In this document: piece after piece, positions 1 to 7,711 of the stretch | How positions within the stretch are numbered: the stretch's first letter is position 1 | How the letters are laid out: each line of letters opens with the position of its first letter | NCBI RefSeq assembly: GCF_014137945.1 | Contig: NZ_JACGWX010000005.1 | Span: 1 to 64,000, forward strand | Direction: 5' to 3' | Origin: Microcella alkalica | GTDB lineage: Bacteria > Actinomycetota > Actinomycetes > Actinomycetales > Microbacteriaceae | Length of the DNA: 64,000 bases | Position numbers and translations under genes: made by a program | Notes under the pieces: generated by a model | Told to the model about the DNA's origin: nothing | Databases searched by the model: none | What the model saw: the letters and a program-made list of their open reading frames with translations, nothing else

Positions 1-2225
1 TCGCGGTCCATCATGCGGTCGCGCAGGCGCTTGATGAACAGGTCGACGATCTGCAGCAGCTCGTCCTTGTTCAGCTGCGGGAAGACGATCGTCTCGTCGA
101 CACGGTTGAGGAACTCGGGCTTGAAGTGCTTCTTGAGCTCCTCCACGACCTTGCCGCGCATGGCGCTGTAGTCGGCGGCGGTGTTGCCCTCGAGCGTGAA
201 GCCGACGGGCCCTCCCGTGATGTCCTTCGTACCGAGGTTGGTCGTCATGATGATGACCGTGTTCTTGAAGTCGACGACGCGGCCCTGACCGTCGGTCAGG
301 CGGCCCTCCTCGAGCACCTGCAGCAGCGAGTTGAAGATGTCGGGGTGGGCCTTCTCGATCTCGTCGAAGAGCACGACGCTGAACGGCTTGCGGCGCACCT
401 TCTCGGTGAGCTGTCCGCCCTCCTCGAATCCGACGAATCCGGGAGGGGCGCCGAACAGGCGAGAGACGGTGTGCTTCTCGCCGTACTCCGACATGTCGAG
501 CGCGATGAGCGCGCCCTCGTCGTCGAAGAGGAACTCGGCGAGCGCCTTCGCGAGCTCGGTCTTCCCGACGCCCGTGGGCCCGGCGAAGATGAATGAGCCG
601 CTCGGCCGCTTCGGGTCCTTCAGGCCGGCGCGCGTGCGGCGGATCGTCTTGGCGAGGACCGAAATGGCCTCCTCCTGGCCGATGACCCGCTGGTGCAGGG
701 CCTTCTCCATGAAAATGAGCCGGCTCGACTCCTCCTCGGTCAGCTTGAAGACGGGGATGCCCGTGGCCTGGGCCAGGACTTCGGCGATGACGCCCTCGTC
801 GACGGTGCCGCCGACGCCGGCCTCGCCCGAGCGCCACTGCTTCTCGAGGCGCAGCCGCTCGCCGAGGAGCTTCTTCTCCTCGTCGCGCAGGCTCGCGGCC
901 TTCTCGAAGTCCTGATCCTCGATCGCGGCCTCCTTCTGGGCGCGGACTCCGGCGATCTTCTCATCGAACTCGCGCAGCTCCGGCGGGGCCGACAGGATCG
1001 ACAGGCGCAGGCGGGCGCCCGCCTCGTCGATCAGGTCGATGGCCTTGTCCGGCAGGAAGCGGTCCTGAACGTAGCGGTCGGCGAGGTTGACGGCCGAGAC
1101 GATCGCGCCATCGGTGATCGAGACCTTGTGGAACGCCTCGTACTTGTCGCGAAGCCCCTTGAGGATGTTGATCGCGTGCGGCAGCGACGGCTCCTGCACC
1201 TGAACCGGCTGGAAGCGACGCTCGAGAGCGGCATCCTTCTCGAAGTGCTTGCGGTACTCATCGAGCGTGGTCGCACCGATCGTCTGCAGCTCGCCGCGCG
1301 CGAGCAGCGGCTTGAGGATGCTCGCCGCATCGATCGCGCCCTCGGCGGCACCCGCGCCCACGAGGGTGTGGATCTCGTCGATGAAGACGATGATGTCACC
1401 GCGCGTGCGGATCTCCTTCGTCACCTTCTTCAAGCGCTCCTCGAAGTCACCGCGGTAGCGGGAGCCGGCGATGAGCGAGCCGAGGTCGAGCGAGTAGAGC
1501 TGCTTGTCCTTGAGCGTCTCGGGCACCTCGCCCTTGACGATCGCCTGGGCGAGGCCCTCGACGACGGCGGTCTTGCCGACGCCGGGCTCTCCGATCAGGA
1601 CGGGGTTGTTCTTCGAGCGGCGCGAGAGGATCTGCATGACCCGCTCGGCCTCCTTCTCGCGGCCGATGACGGGGTCGAGCTTGCCGTCGCGCGCGGCCTG
1701 CGTGAGGTTGCGGCCGAACTGGTCGAGCACCTGCGAGCCCTTGTCGGCGCTCGGGGTGTCGCCGCCGACGGCGACGGCCTCCTTGCCCTGGTAGCCCGAC
1801 AGGAGCTGGATGACCTGCTGGCGCACGCGGTTGAGGTCGGCGCCGAGCTTCACGAGCACCTGCGCCGCGACGCCCTCGCCCTCGCGGATGAGGCCGAGGA
1901 GGATGTGCTCGGTGCCGATGTAGTTGTGGCCGAGCTGCAGCGCCTCGCGCAGGCTCAGCTCGAGCACCTTCTTCGCGCGCGGCGTGAACGGGATGTGCCC
2001 GGTCGGCTGTTGCTGGCCCTGGCCGATGATGTCCTGGACCTGCTCGCGCACGGCGTCGAGCGAGATGCTGAGCGACTCGAGCGCCTTCGCGGCGACGCCC
2101 TCGCCCTCGTGGATGAGGCCGAGGAGGATGTGCTCGGTGCCGATGTAGTTGTGGTTGAGCATCTTGGCCTCTTCCTGGGCCAGGACCACCACGCGACGGG
2201 CACGGTCGGTGAAGCGTTCGAACAT
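1..2225 (-). CDS. clpC: ATP-dependent Clp protease ATP-binding subunit ClpC (partial)
   Basis: Hsp100 unfoldase that uses ATP to unfold proteins and feed them to the ClpP protease in the cytoplasm. The gene reads leftwards and leaves the window, so the first 741 codons are present (complete ClpC is about 830-850 residues). Visible in order: two Clp_N repeats, each with the signature [13 protein letters not shown]; a first AAA module with Walker A GEPGVGKT near residue 210 and Walker [10 protein letters not shown]; a UVR-type middle segment ([18 protein letters not shown]); and a second AAA module with Walker A GPTGVGKT near residue 546. The ATG at 2225 is fixed by a near-perfect Shine-Dalgarno, GAGGAGGT, five bases upstream. 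A ClgR-like box lies about 90 bp upstream of the start. The upstream neighbour in related genomes is lsr2, which is missing here. Confidence 0.98.
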   Translation of the reverse strand, partial: MFERFTDRARRVVVLAQEEAKMLNHNYIGTEHILLGLIHEGEGVAAKALESLSISLDAVREQVQDIIGQGQQQPTGHIPFTPRAKKVLELSLREALQLGHNYIGTEHILLGLIREGEGVAAQVLVKLGADLNRVRQQVIQLLSGYQGKEAVAVGGDTPSADKGSQVLDQFGRNLTQAARDGKLDPVIGREKEAERVMQILSRRSKNNPVLIGEPGVGKTAVVEGLAQAIVKGEVPETLKDKQLYSLDLGSLIAGSRYRGDFEERLKKVTKEIRTRGDIIVFIDEIHTLVGAGAAEGAIDAASILKPLLARGELQTIGATTLDEYRKHFEKDAALERRFQPVQVQEPSLPHAINILKGLRDKYEAFHKVSITDGAIVSAVNLADRYVQDRFLPDKAIDLIDEAGARLRLSILSAPPELREFDEKIAGVRAQKEAAIEDQDFEKAASLRDEEKKLLGERLRLEKQWRSGEAGVGGTVDEGVIAEVLAQATGIPVFKLTEEESSRLIFMEKALHQRVIGQEEAISVLAKTIRRTRAGLKDPKRPSGSFIFAGPTGVGKTELAKALAEFLFDDEGALIALDMSEYGEKHTVSRLFGAPPGFVGFEEGGQLTEKVRRKPFSVVLFDEIEKAHPDIFNSLLQVLEEGRLTDGQGRVVDFKNTVIIMTTNLGTKDITGGPVGFTLEGNTAADYSAMRGKVVEELKKHFKPEFLNRVDETIVFPQLNKDELLQIVDLFIKRLRDRMMDR

Positions 2226-2308
2226 CGGATACCTCCTCAGGCGCCAGGGCGCTGACGGGGCCCCGGTTGCTATCGAGGGTAACCAGGGGTGCCGGGGAAA
2301 ACTGCCCC

Positions 2309-2326
2309 TGTTCGCCGTAGGCGTGC
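2309..2326 (-). promoter_or_regulatory. Candidate ClgR box upstream of clpC
   Basis: Read on the minus strand the core CGCCTACGGCG followed by AAC matches the central part of the ClgR consensus reported for Corynebacterium (CGC-Y-NAN-R-GCG followed by WWS). It lies about 90 bp upstream of the clpC start codon, a sensible distance for an activator. ClgR is known to activate clp genes in actinobacteria. The match is to a short motif in GC-rich DNA, so a chance hit remains possible; the flank on the other side matches only partly. Confidence 0.45.
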
Positions 2327-2390
2327 GGGATTCCGGGGTCGGCGTTCGCCGGGGCGACATCGACTCTTGCTCAGCAGGGTTGGGGGGCTA

Positions 2391-2427
2391 CCGTATCGAT
2401 ATTCGTTAACAACGATTATCGATACGG
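2391..2427. promoter_or_regulatory. 37-bp near-perfect palindrome, candidate operator
   Basis: Two 17-base arms (CCGTATCGATATTCGTT and its complement with one mismatch) flank the trinucleotide AAC. The outer arm contains TATCGATA-like half-sites twice. It lies about 60 bp upstream of the DUF2975 gene in the space that also serves clpC in the opposite direction. Its AT-rich, symmetrical make-up stands out from its surroundings. A dimeric or tetrameric regulator binding site is the simplest reading; the adjacent HTH gene is an obvious candidate partner but is frameshifted. Confidence 0.5.
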
Positions 2428-2489
2428 ACGCTCATGCCAGCCTCGACCACCGCCCCTGCCGTCCGAACCGCCGCATAAGGGCGCGTTTG

Positions 2490-3209
2490 ATGGATCTGTC
2501 GGTGCTGCTTCTCATCGCCGCCGTCATCGTCGGCGCCGCCGTCATCGTCGGCGTGCTCTCGCCGCGGCGCGCGCCTGCCGAGGGTCGGCGACCGGTGCTG
2601 CCACGGCTCGTCGCTGCCGCCTGCCTGGTCGGCGTCGCTTTGGTGGCGCTCGTCACGGTCATCGGCGTCGCCCAGTCGCTCATCCCGACGAGCCGGGTGA
2701 CGCTCGAGACCCCGGTGAGCTTCACCGTCGAGGAGGTGCCGGTCGAACTTCGCGAGAACCCCGCAGGAAGCCTGACCGACGCCGTCGTCTCCACGCCCGC
2801 CGCCCTCATCGTCGACGGGCTCGGCACCGCGCCCCGGATCTGGGTCGCGGCCTGCACGCTGATCGAGGGCGCGGTAGCCGTGACGCTTCTGCTCGTGACC
2901 GCGCGCTTCGCGCGGCAGTCGATCTCCGACACCCCGTTCACGCCCCGACTGAGCCGGCTGCTCGTGATGGCCGGAGCCACGCTCGCCGTCGGCGGGATCG
3001 CGGGCCAGATCGCCTCGAGCATCGCCGGGATGCTCGCTCACACGCAGCTTTTCGCCCTCTCGCCGGAGGCGCTGGGTGATGGCCTCGCGGTCCCGCCGTC
3101 GCTGACCTTCGACCTCTGGCCGCTCGGCGTCGGACTCGCCCTCGTCGTGGTCGCCGGGCTCGTGCGCAGCGGCGAGCGACTTCAGTGCGAGACCGCCGGG
3201 CTCGTGTGA
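2490..3209 (+). CDS. DUF2975-like membrane protein
   Basis: A 239-residue integral membrane protein of unknown function. Hydrophobic segments are visible at about residues 4-24, 40-62, 120-142, 160-185 and 210-232, with an extracytoplasmic loop between the second and third. The stretch FTPRLSRLLVMAGATLAVGG is typical of DUF2975 proteins, which in many bacteria are paired with a small YozG/XRE-type helix-turn-helix regulator, as here. The ATG at 2490 was chosen because it begins directly with the first membrane helix; longer in-frame extension upstream looks non-coding and would run through the palindrome. The stop codon overlaps the start of the next gene (TGATG), indicating translational coupling. 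Confidence 0.8.
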   Translation: MDLSVLLLIAAVIVGAAVIVGVLSPRRAPAEGRRPVLPRLVAAACLVGVALVALVTVIGVAQSLIPTSRVTLETPVSFTVEEVPVELRENPAGSLTDAVVSTPAALIVDGLGTAPRIWVAACTLIEGAVAVTLLLVTARFARQSISDTPFTPRLSRLLVMAGATLAVGGIAGQIASSIAGMLAHTQLFALSPEALGDGLAVPPSLTFDLWPLGVGLALVVVAGLVRSGERLQCETAGLV

Positions 3210-3446
3210 TGGCGCCAGCACCTGCCATCTCCGACGACGATGAGACGGGCATCCACTGCCGGCTCGACGAGCTGCTCGAGGAACGCGGGCTCACCCTCAC
3301 CCGGCTGAGCGAGCTCGTCGGCGTGAGCCTCGTCAACCTGTCGGTGCTCAAGAACGACCGCGCGCGCGATCAGGTTCTCGACGCTGCGCGCGATCTGCGA
3401 AGTGCTCGAGTGCGACGTCGGCGACCTGCTCGTCGTCGAGCGCTGA
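3209..3446 (+). pseudogene. YozG-type XRE helix-turn-helix regulator, frameshifted
   Basis: The first 54 codons encode a Cro/CI-type helix-turn-helix (LDELLEERGLTLTRLSELVG, then SLVNLSVLKNDRAR). At 3361-3368 the reading frame is lost in a CG-dinucleotide run; the expected continuation RFSTLRAICEVLECDVGDLL and the stop TGA at 3444-3446 are present but in another frame. Adding two bases (one CG unit) restores an uninterrupted 79-residue protein of the normal YozG size. Either the CG run has contracted by one unit in the cell, or the sequence is wrong here. If real, the protein would lack the last helices and carry an arginine-rich tail. Overlaps the DUF2975 stop codon by one base. Confidence 0.8.
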
Positions 3447-3484
3447 CGGCTGGCCCGACGTGCGGCCGACGTGCCCTGCCGGGC

Positions 3485-3572
3485 GTGCACTAACTCCGGA
3501 GATTCGGTGGACCCGACCCGTTGACGCGAGGGCGCGTGGGGCCGGATCGTCGGATCTCCGGAGGTAGTGCAC
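3485..3572. repeat. 88-bp element bounded by 19-bp inverted repeats
   Basis: The arm GTGCACTAACTCCGGAGAT at 3485-3503 is repeated in inverse orientation at 3554-3572 with a single mismatch; the 50-bp interior does not appear to code. It lies between the frameshifted HTH gene and the pirin gene. Size and layout resemble the inverted-repeat element at 7579-7664, though the sequences differ. It could be a small non-autonomous mobile repeat, or a transcription terminator/attenuator hairpin with a very large loop. Confidence 0.6.
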
Positions 3573-3573
3573 G

Positions 3574-3611
3574 GCGCGGCCGGGCAGGCGCGGCCGGGCA
3601 GGCGCGGCCGG
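3574..3611. repeat. 14-bp tandem repeat, 2.7 copies
   Basis: The unit GCGCGGCCGGGCAG occurs twice exactly (3574-3587, 3588-3601) and a third time in part. It is non-coding and sits just ahead of the pirin start. Likely a replication-slippage array. Confidence 0.8.
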
Positions 3612-3649
3612 CGAGGCAACCAGGCCCGCCGCCGACGTACGCTGGCGGC

Positions 3650-4624
3650 ATGAGCAACCTCGAGCCCGACCCGGCCGAAGTCGTCTGCGACGAGCAGCCG
3701 GCGCCGAGCATCCTGCTGCTCGAACCGCGAGAGGTGCCGCTCGGCGGGCCCCGCGCGATGACCGTGCGCCGCACCCTGCCGCAGCGTGCGCGCAGCCTCA
3801 TCGGAGCCTGGTGCTTCGTCGACCACTACGGCCCCGACGACGTCGCCGAGTCGGGCGGGATGGTCGTGCCGCCGCATCCGCACACAGGGCTGCAGACGGT
3901 GAGCTGGCTGTTCGAGGGAGAGATCGAGCACCGCGACTCCACGGGCGCCCACCAGCTCGTGCGCCCCGGCGAGCTCAACCTCATGACCGCGGGCACGGGG
4001 ATCCAGCACAGCGAGATCTCGACCCCGACGACCACGCGCCTGCACGGCGCCCAGCTGTGGGTCGCCCTGCCGGACGCCCACCGCCGCACCGCTCCGTTCT
4101 TCGAGCACACCGAGCCGCGGCCGGTCTCGTGCGGGACCGCGACCGTGCGCGTGTTCATCGGCACTCTGCCCGGGGTCGGCGAGGCTACCGCCCGCGTCTT
4201 CAGTCCGCTCGTCGCGGCGCAGGTCGACCTGCCCGCCGGGGCGTCGGTCGAGCTCGCCGTCGACCCGCTCTTCGAGCACGGCCTGCTCGTGGATGCCGGC
4301 GTCGCCACGATCGACGACGTCGCCGTCCCGACCGCGCATCTCGCGTTCACGCCCACTGGTCGGTCGACGCTGCGGGTCTCGGCGGGGGATGCTCCCCTGC
4401 GGGCCCTCCTCATCGGCGGCGAGCCGCTCGGCGAGCCCATCGTCATGTGGTGGAACTTCATCGGCCGCGACCACGACGAGATCGTCGGATTCCGCGCCGC
4501 GTGGCAGGCCGAGGTGATCGAGGGCACGGCTGCGGCCGAGACCTTCGGCCGGGTCGACGGGTGGCCGGGGTCGGCGCTTCCGGCACCGGTGCTGCCGGGC
4601 ATCCGCCTCAAGCCCCGCGAGTAG
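3650..4624 (+). CDS. Pirin family protein
   Basis: A 324-residue bicupin of the pirin family. Pirins bind a metal ion in the N-terminal cupin; some act as quercetin dioxygenases, others as redox-sensing cofactors, and the cellular role in actinobacteria is not settled. The N-terminal cupin shows the conserved run VVPPHPHTGLQTVSWLFEGE with the metal-binding histidines (around residues 70-90), followed by LMTAGTGIQHSE, and the C-terminal cupin carries the pirin signature GGEPLGEPIVMWWNFIGR near residue 260. The ATG at 3650 gives the normal family length; codons upstream fall in repeat DNA. It stands alone, with no coupled neighbour. Confidence 0.93.
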   Translation: MSNLEPDPAEVVCDEQPAPSILLLEPREVPLGGPRAMTVRRTLPQRARSLIGAWCFVDHYGPDDVAESGGMVVPPHPHTGLQTVSWLFEGEIEHRDSTGAHQLVRPGELNLMTAGTGIQHSEISTPTTTRLHGAQLWVALPDAHRRTAPFFEHTEPRPVSCGTATVRVFIGTLPGVGEATARVFSPLVAAQVDLPAGASVELAVDPLFEHGLLVDAGVATIDDVAVPTAHLAFTPTGRSTLRVSAGDAPLRALLIGGEPLGEPIVMWWNFIGRDHDEIVGFRAAWQAEVIEGTAAAETFGRVDGWPGSALPAPVLPGIRLKPRE

Positions 4625-4658
4625 GCGAACGCCGTCAGAAGCGGATGCTCGCCGCGCG

Positions 4659-4841
4659 CTACTCGTGCGGGTCGGCGGTGAGCTTCTCGAAGCGAGCGCG
4701 CTCCTCGGCCTCGATGTCGCTGTAGGCCCGGCGCTCGGCGCGGTCGGCGCGGATGATCGCGCGCATCGCGAACCAGAAGATGAGGCCGACGACGATCGTC
4801 GGTGTCACGGAGAACACCGCGTTCGTCCAGAAGTCGTCCAC
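4659..4841 (-). CDS. Small single-pass membrane protein
   Basis: A 60-residue protein starting at a GTG codon at 4841. It has one hydrophobic helix (SVTPTIVVGLIFWFAMRAII, about residues 10-30) followed by a charged, Arg/Glu-rich cytoplasmic tail (RADRAERRAYSDIEAEERAR). Small proteins with the same FWTNAV...P...VGLLFWF layout are widespread in Microbacteriaceae (recalled, not searched); no function is known. No strong ribosome binding site is visible before the GTG. It is convergent with the pirin gene, whose stop codon is 35 bases away. Confidence 0.75.
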   Translation of the reverse strand: MDDFWTNAVFSVTPTIVVGLIFWFAMRAIIRADRAERRAYSDIEAEERARFEKLTADPHE

Positions 4842-4981
4842 GAGACCAGGATACGTCTCGCCCGCTCGGAGGATGGTGCCGGCCGGGTCGTCATCCGCTT
4901 GGGGGAATCGGACGACGACCCGGTCGGCGGAGCCTGATCGCGTATCGGGGGGGTAGAGCGATCGGGCTCCCGTCATTCGAG

Positions 4982-5560
4982 CTACGGGCGCATCGGCCTC
5001 CGACCGGAGGCGATGCCGTAGACGGCCACACCGACGGCGAGGATGCCGGCGAGGGCGAAGGCAACGACCGCGATGAACGGGCCGGACTCGGCGGGCACCG
5101 CGGCCTCGATGGCCGAGGCGCCGTCGGTGGGGTCGGGGAGTGACTCGGTGGGGAGCTGGATGAAGCCGCGCAGGATCGCGTTGTCGATGCGGATGTCGGC
5201 CTGGACATCCGACAGCCGACCGCGATCGGCGATCGCGACGAGGCAGTATGTTCCGTCGGCGACGGTCAGGGTGTCGACGAGGGCGCTGAATCCTCGGCTC
5301 GCCGTGACGGTCGTCGAGGTCGATGCGACCGCGGTGCCGCACTCGCCCAGCTGCTGGGGTGCCAGCTGGATCGTGAGCTCGTGCTCGCCGTCGCCGGCGA
5401 TGGTGCCTGCGATGTACAGCTCTCCGGAGACGACCGTCCCCGCGACGGGCGTCGTGATCCGCAGCGCGTCGGCGGCGACGCCGGGCGATGCGACGAGGAC
5501 GAGGCTCGTCGAGAGCGCGGCCGTGACGAGGCCGAGCCGGAGGGCATGAGTGCGCAGCAC
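4982..5560 (-). CDS. Exported, C-terminally membrane-anchored hypothetical protein
   Basis: A 192-residue protein with an N-terminal signal sequence (LRLGLVTAALSTSLVLVASP, cleavage likely after the following GVAA) and a single C-terminal transmembrane helix (about 160-182) ending in a short basic tail, so the middle part should face the outside of the cell. The exposed part is a beta-rich domain (ITTPVAGTVVSGELYIAGTI..., two cysteines that could form a disulphide, around residues 76 and 106). I do not recognise the family; the layout resembles Ig-like or CARDB-type surface proteins. Starts at GTG with GAAGGCG about eight bases upstream. Confidence 0.75.
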   Translation of the reverse strand: MLRTHALRLGLVTAALSTSLVLVASPGVAADALRITTPVAGTVVSGELYIAGTIAGDGEHELTIQLAPQQLGECGTAVASTSTTVTASRGFSALVDTLTVADGTYCLVAIADRGRLSDVQADIRIDNAILRGFIQLPTESLPDPTDGASAIEAAVPAESGPFIAVVAFALAGILAVGVAVYGIASGRRPMRP

Positions 5561-5781
5561 AGGGTTCGCCTTCGGGTCAGGCGATGCTGGCGGCTCGTGG
5601 GGCGAGCTGTCGGCGTCGAATCGGGTGTGGTGCTTCAGAGCCGCGCGGGTGTCCGGTGGGTGGCCGGTCGCGGATCTGCAACACCTTCAGCGTAAAGAGG
5701 TGCGGGTCGGCGTGCTCGCCCCAGATAGGGGGCCACGGTCGCGCGGTGACCGCTAGATGTTGTGGCTGTAGTGGACCATGT

Positions 5782-5808
5782 GGTTCGTGTGACTCGTGTG
5801 ACTCGTGT
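5782..5808. repeat. 9-bp tandem repeat, three copies
   Basis: GGTTCGTGT followed by two exact GACTCGTGT units. It lies immediately downstream of the stop codon of the 50-residue membrane protein and does not code for anything recognisable. Confidence 0.7.
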
Positions 5809-5811
5809 GGA

Positions 5812-5964
5812 TCAGCCCTTGGAGAGGATGCCCAGCAGCCCGGAGATCAGCAGGTACGCGCCGAAGCCGCCGGCGATGAGCCAGATCGCGAGGCGCGTCG
5901 ACGAGATCTCGCGCTTCTTCTTCTCGGCGTCGCCGGGAAGGGGGAGTTCGTTCTTGTCGGCCAT
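5812..5964 (-). CDS. Small membrane protein downstream of lysS
   Basis: A 50-residue protein: a charged N-terminus (ADKNELPLPGDAEKKKREI) and one C-terminal hydrophobic helix (RLAIWLIAGGFGAYLLISGL) ending in a short tail. The ATG at 5964 lies 26 bases after the lysS stop codon on the same strand, so it is probably the last gene of the lysS transcript. Function unknown; similarly sized proteins follow or lie near lysS in other Microbacteriaceae (recalled, not searched). Confidence 0.75.
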   Translation of the reverse strand: MADKNELPLPGDAEKKKREISSTRLAIWLIAGGFGAYLLISGLLGILSKG

Positions 5965-5990
5965 GGTCGCGCGGTCTCCGTCTGCGTCGT

Positions 5991-7514
5991 CTACTTCACG
6001 AGGGGGAAGAGGATGGTCTCTCGGATGCCGAGACCCGTGAGCGCCATGAGCAGGCGATCGATTCCCATGCCCATGCCGCCGCTCGGGGGCATGCCGTGCT
6101 CGAGAGCGGTGAGGAACGCCTCGTCGAGTCGCATGGCCTCGGGATCGCCGCCCGCGGCGAGGGTCGCCTGCGCGACAAAGCGCTCGCGCTGAATGACGGG
6201 GTCGACCAGCTCGGAGTACGCGGTCGCGAGCTCGAAGCCGCGCACATAGAGATCCCACTTCTCGACGCGGCCCGGCAGGCTGCGGTGCTCGCGCACGAGC
6301 GGGCTCGTGTCGACGGGGAAGTCCATGACGAAGGTCGGCCGCACGAGGTCGCCTTTCACGAAGTGCTCCCACAGCTCTTCGACGTACTTGCCCGGCAGCG
6401 GGTGGTCGATCTCGATGTCGACCGCGTCGGCGAGCCTCTTCAGCTCGGCCATGGGGGTCTCGGGCGTGATCTCGACGCCCGCCGCGGCGCTGAGGGAGTC
6501 GTACATGCTCAGGCGATCCCACTCGCCGCCGAGGTCGTACTCGGTGCCGTCAGCCCACGTGACCACGTGCGAGCCCGAGATCGCGGCGGCCGCGCTCTGG
6601 ATCATCTCCTGCGTCAGGTCGGCCATCTGGTGGTAGTCGCCGTACGCCTGGTACGCCTCGAGCATCGCGAACTCGGGGCTGTGCGTGGAGTCGGCGCCCT
6701 CGTTGCGGAAGTTGCGGTTGATCTCGAACACGCGCTCGATGCCGCCGACGACAGCGCGCTTGAGGAACAGCTCGGGCGCGATGCGCAGGAACAGCTCGGT
6801 GTCGAAGGCGTTCGAATGCGTTGTGAAGGGACGGGCGGATGCTCCGCCGTGCATCGTCTGCAGCATCGGCGTCTCGACCTCGAGGTAGCCATGATCGGCG
6901 AAGGTCCTCCGCAGGCTGGCCACGGCGAGCGCCCGGGCGCGGACGGTCTTTCTCGCCTGCTCGCGCACGATCAGGTCGAGGTAGCGCTGGCGGACCCGGG
7001 TCTCCTCGTTGAGCTCGTTGTGCAGGTTCGGCAGCGGCAGGATCGCCTTCGCCGCGATCGCCCAGCTGCTGACCATGATGCTCAGCTCGCCGCGGCGGCT
7101 CGTGATGACCTCGCCCTCGACGAAGACGTGGTCGCCGAGGTCGACGAACTCCTTCCATCGGGCGAGCTCGTCGTCGCCCACCTCGGCGAGGCTCACCATG
7201 ACCTGGATGCGGCTGCCATCGCCGGCCTGGAGCGTCGCGAAGCAGAGCTTGCCCGTGATGCGCGAGAAGACGACGCGGCCGGCGAGGGCCGCGCGCTCCC
7301 CCGTGGCCGTGTCGGGCTCGAGGTCGGGGTGGCGCTCACGGACGGCCGGGATCGTGTCGGTGATCGGCAGGCCGACGGGGTACGCGTCGATGCCGGCGGC
7401 GAGCATCCGCTCGCGCTTGTCGAGACGCACCTGCTTCTGCTCGGCGATCTCGGCGACCGTGGGCTCTATGCCCCTCGGCTCAGCGGCGTCGGGCGCGGGC
7501 GTGGTGTCGGTCAT
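5991..7514 (-). CDS. lysS: Lysine--tRNA ligase (class II)
   Basis: Charges tRNA-Lys with lysine in the cytoplasm. The 507-residue product has the normal length for bacterial class II LysRS: an N-terminal OB-fold anticodon-binding domain (about 60-165, with GRVVFSRITGKLCFATLQ) and the class II catalytic core, with motif 2 FRNEGADSTHSPEF near residue 265 and motif 3 GMGMGIDRLLMAL near residue 485. It follows panC in the pantothenate/folate block. In mycobacteria panD, coaX and then lysS, lsr2 and clpC occur in that order; here the genes on both sides of lysS differ. Confidence 0.97.
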   Translation of the reverse strand: MTDTTPAPDAAEPRGIEPTVAEIAEQKQVRLDKRERMLAAGIDAYPVGLPITDTIPAVRERHPDLEPDTATGERAALAGRVVFSRITGKLCFATLQAGDGSRIQVMVSLAEVGDDELARWKEFVDLGDHVFVEGEVITSRRGELSIMVSSWAIAAKAILPLPNLHNELNEETRVRQRYLDLIVREQARKTVRARALAVASLRRTFADHGYLEVETPMLQTMHGGASARPFTTHSNAFDTELFLRIAPELFLKRAVVGGIERVFEINRNFRNEGADSTHSPEFAMLEAYQAYGDYHQMADLTQEMIQSAAAAISGSHVVTWADGTEYDLGGEWDRLSMYDSLSAAAGVEITPETPMAELKRLADAVDIEIDHPLPGKYVEELWEHFVKGDLVRPTFVMDFPVDTSPLVREHRSLPGRVEKWDLYVRGFELATAYSELVDPVIQRERFVAQATLAAGGDPEAMRLDEAFLTALEHGMPPSGGMGMGIDRLLMALTGLGIRETILFPLVK

Positions 7515-7578
7515 GAAGCTCCTCGGTTCAGCAGTTCAGCCTACCGGCGGGCGCGGGAGGGCCCCGCAGGGGCGGTCA

Positions 7579-7664
7579 TTGCCAAATGCAGGCACTGCGG
7601 GCTTCAGGGTCGAAGAGTTCGGCGATGCGAAGCGATCACGTCTCTGGATGCCTGCATTTGGCAA
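7579..7664. repeat. 86-bp element with perfect 16-bp terminal inverted repeats
   Basis: TTGCCAAATGCAGGCA at 7579-7594 is exactly repeated in inverse orientation at 7649-7664, separated by 54 bp. The element fills most of the gap between lysS and panC, and the arms are much more AT-rich than the surrounding coding DNA. It has the form of a miniature inverted-repeat element or of a bound operator pair. No target-site duplication is obvious at its ends. Confidence 0.65.
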
Positions 7665-7711
7665 CGGGGCGCTGAGTCTGCGGGCGGCGGATGCTCGCGC
7701 CGGCGCGCGCG

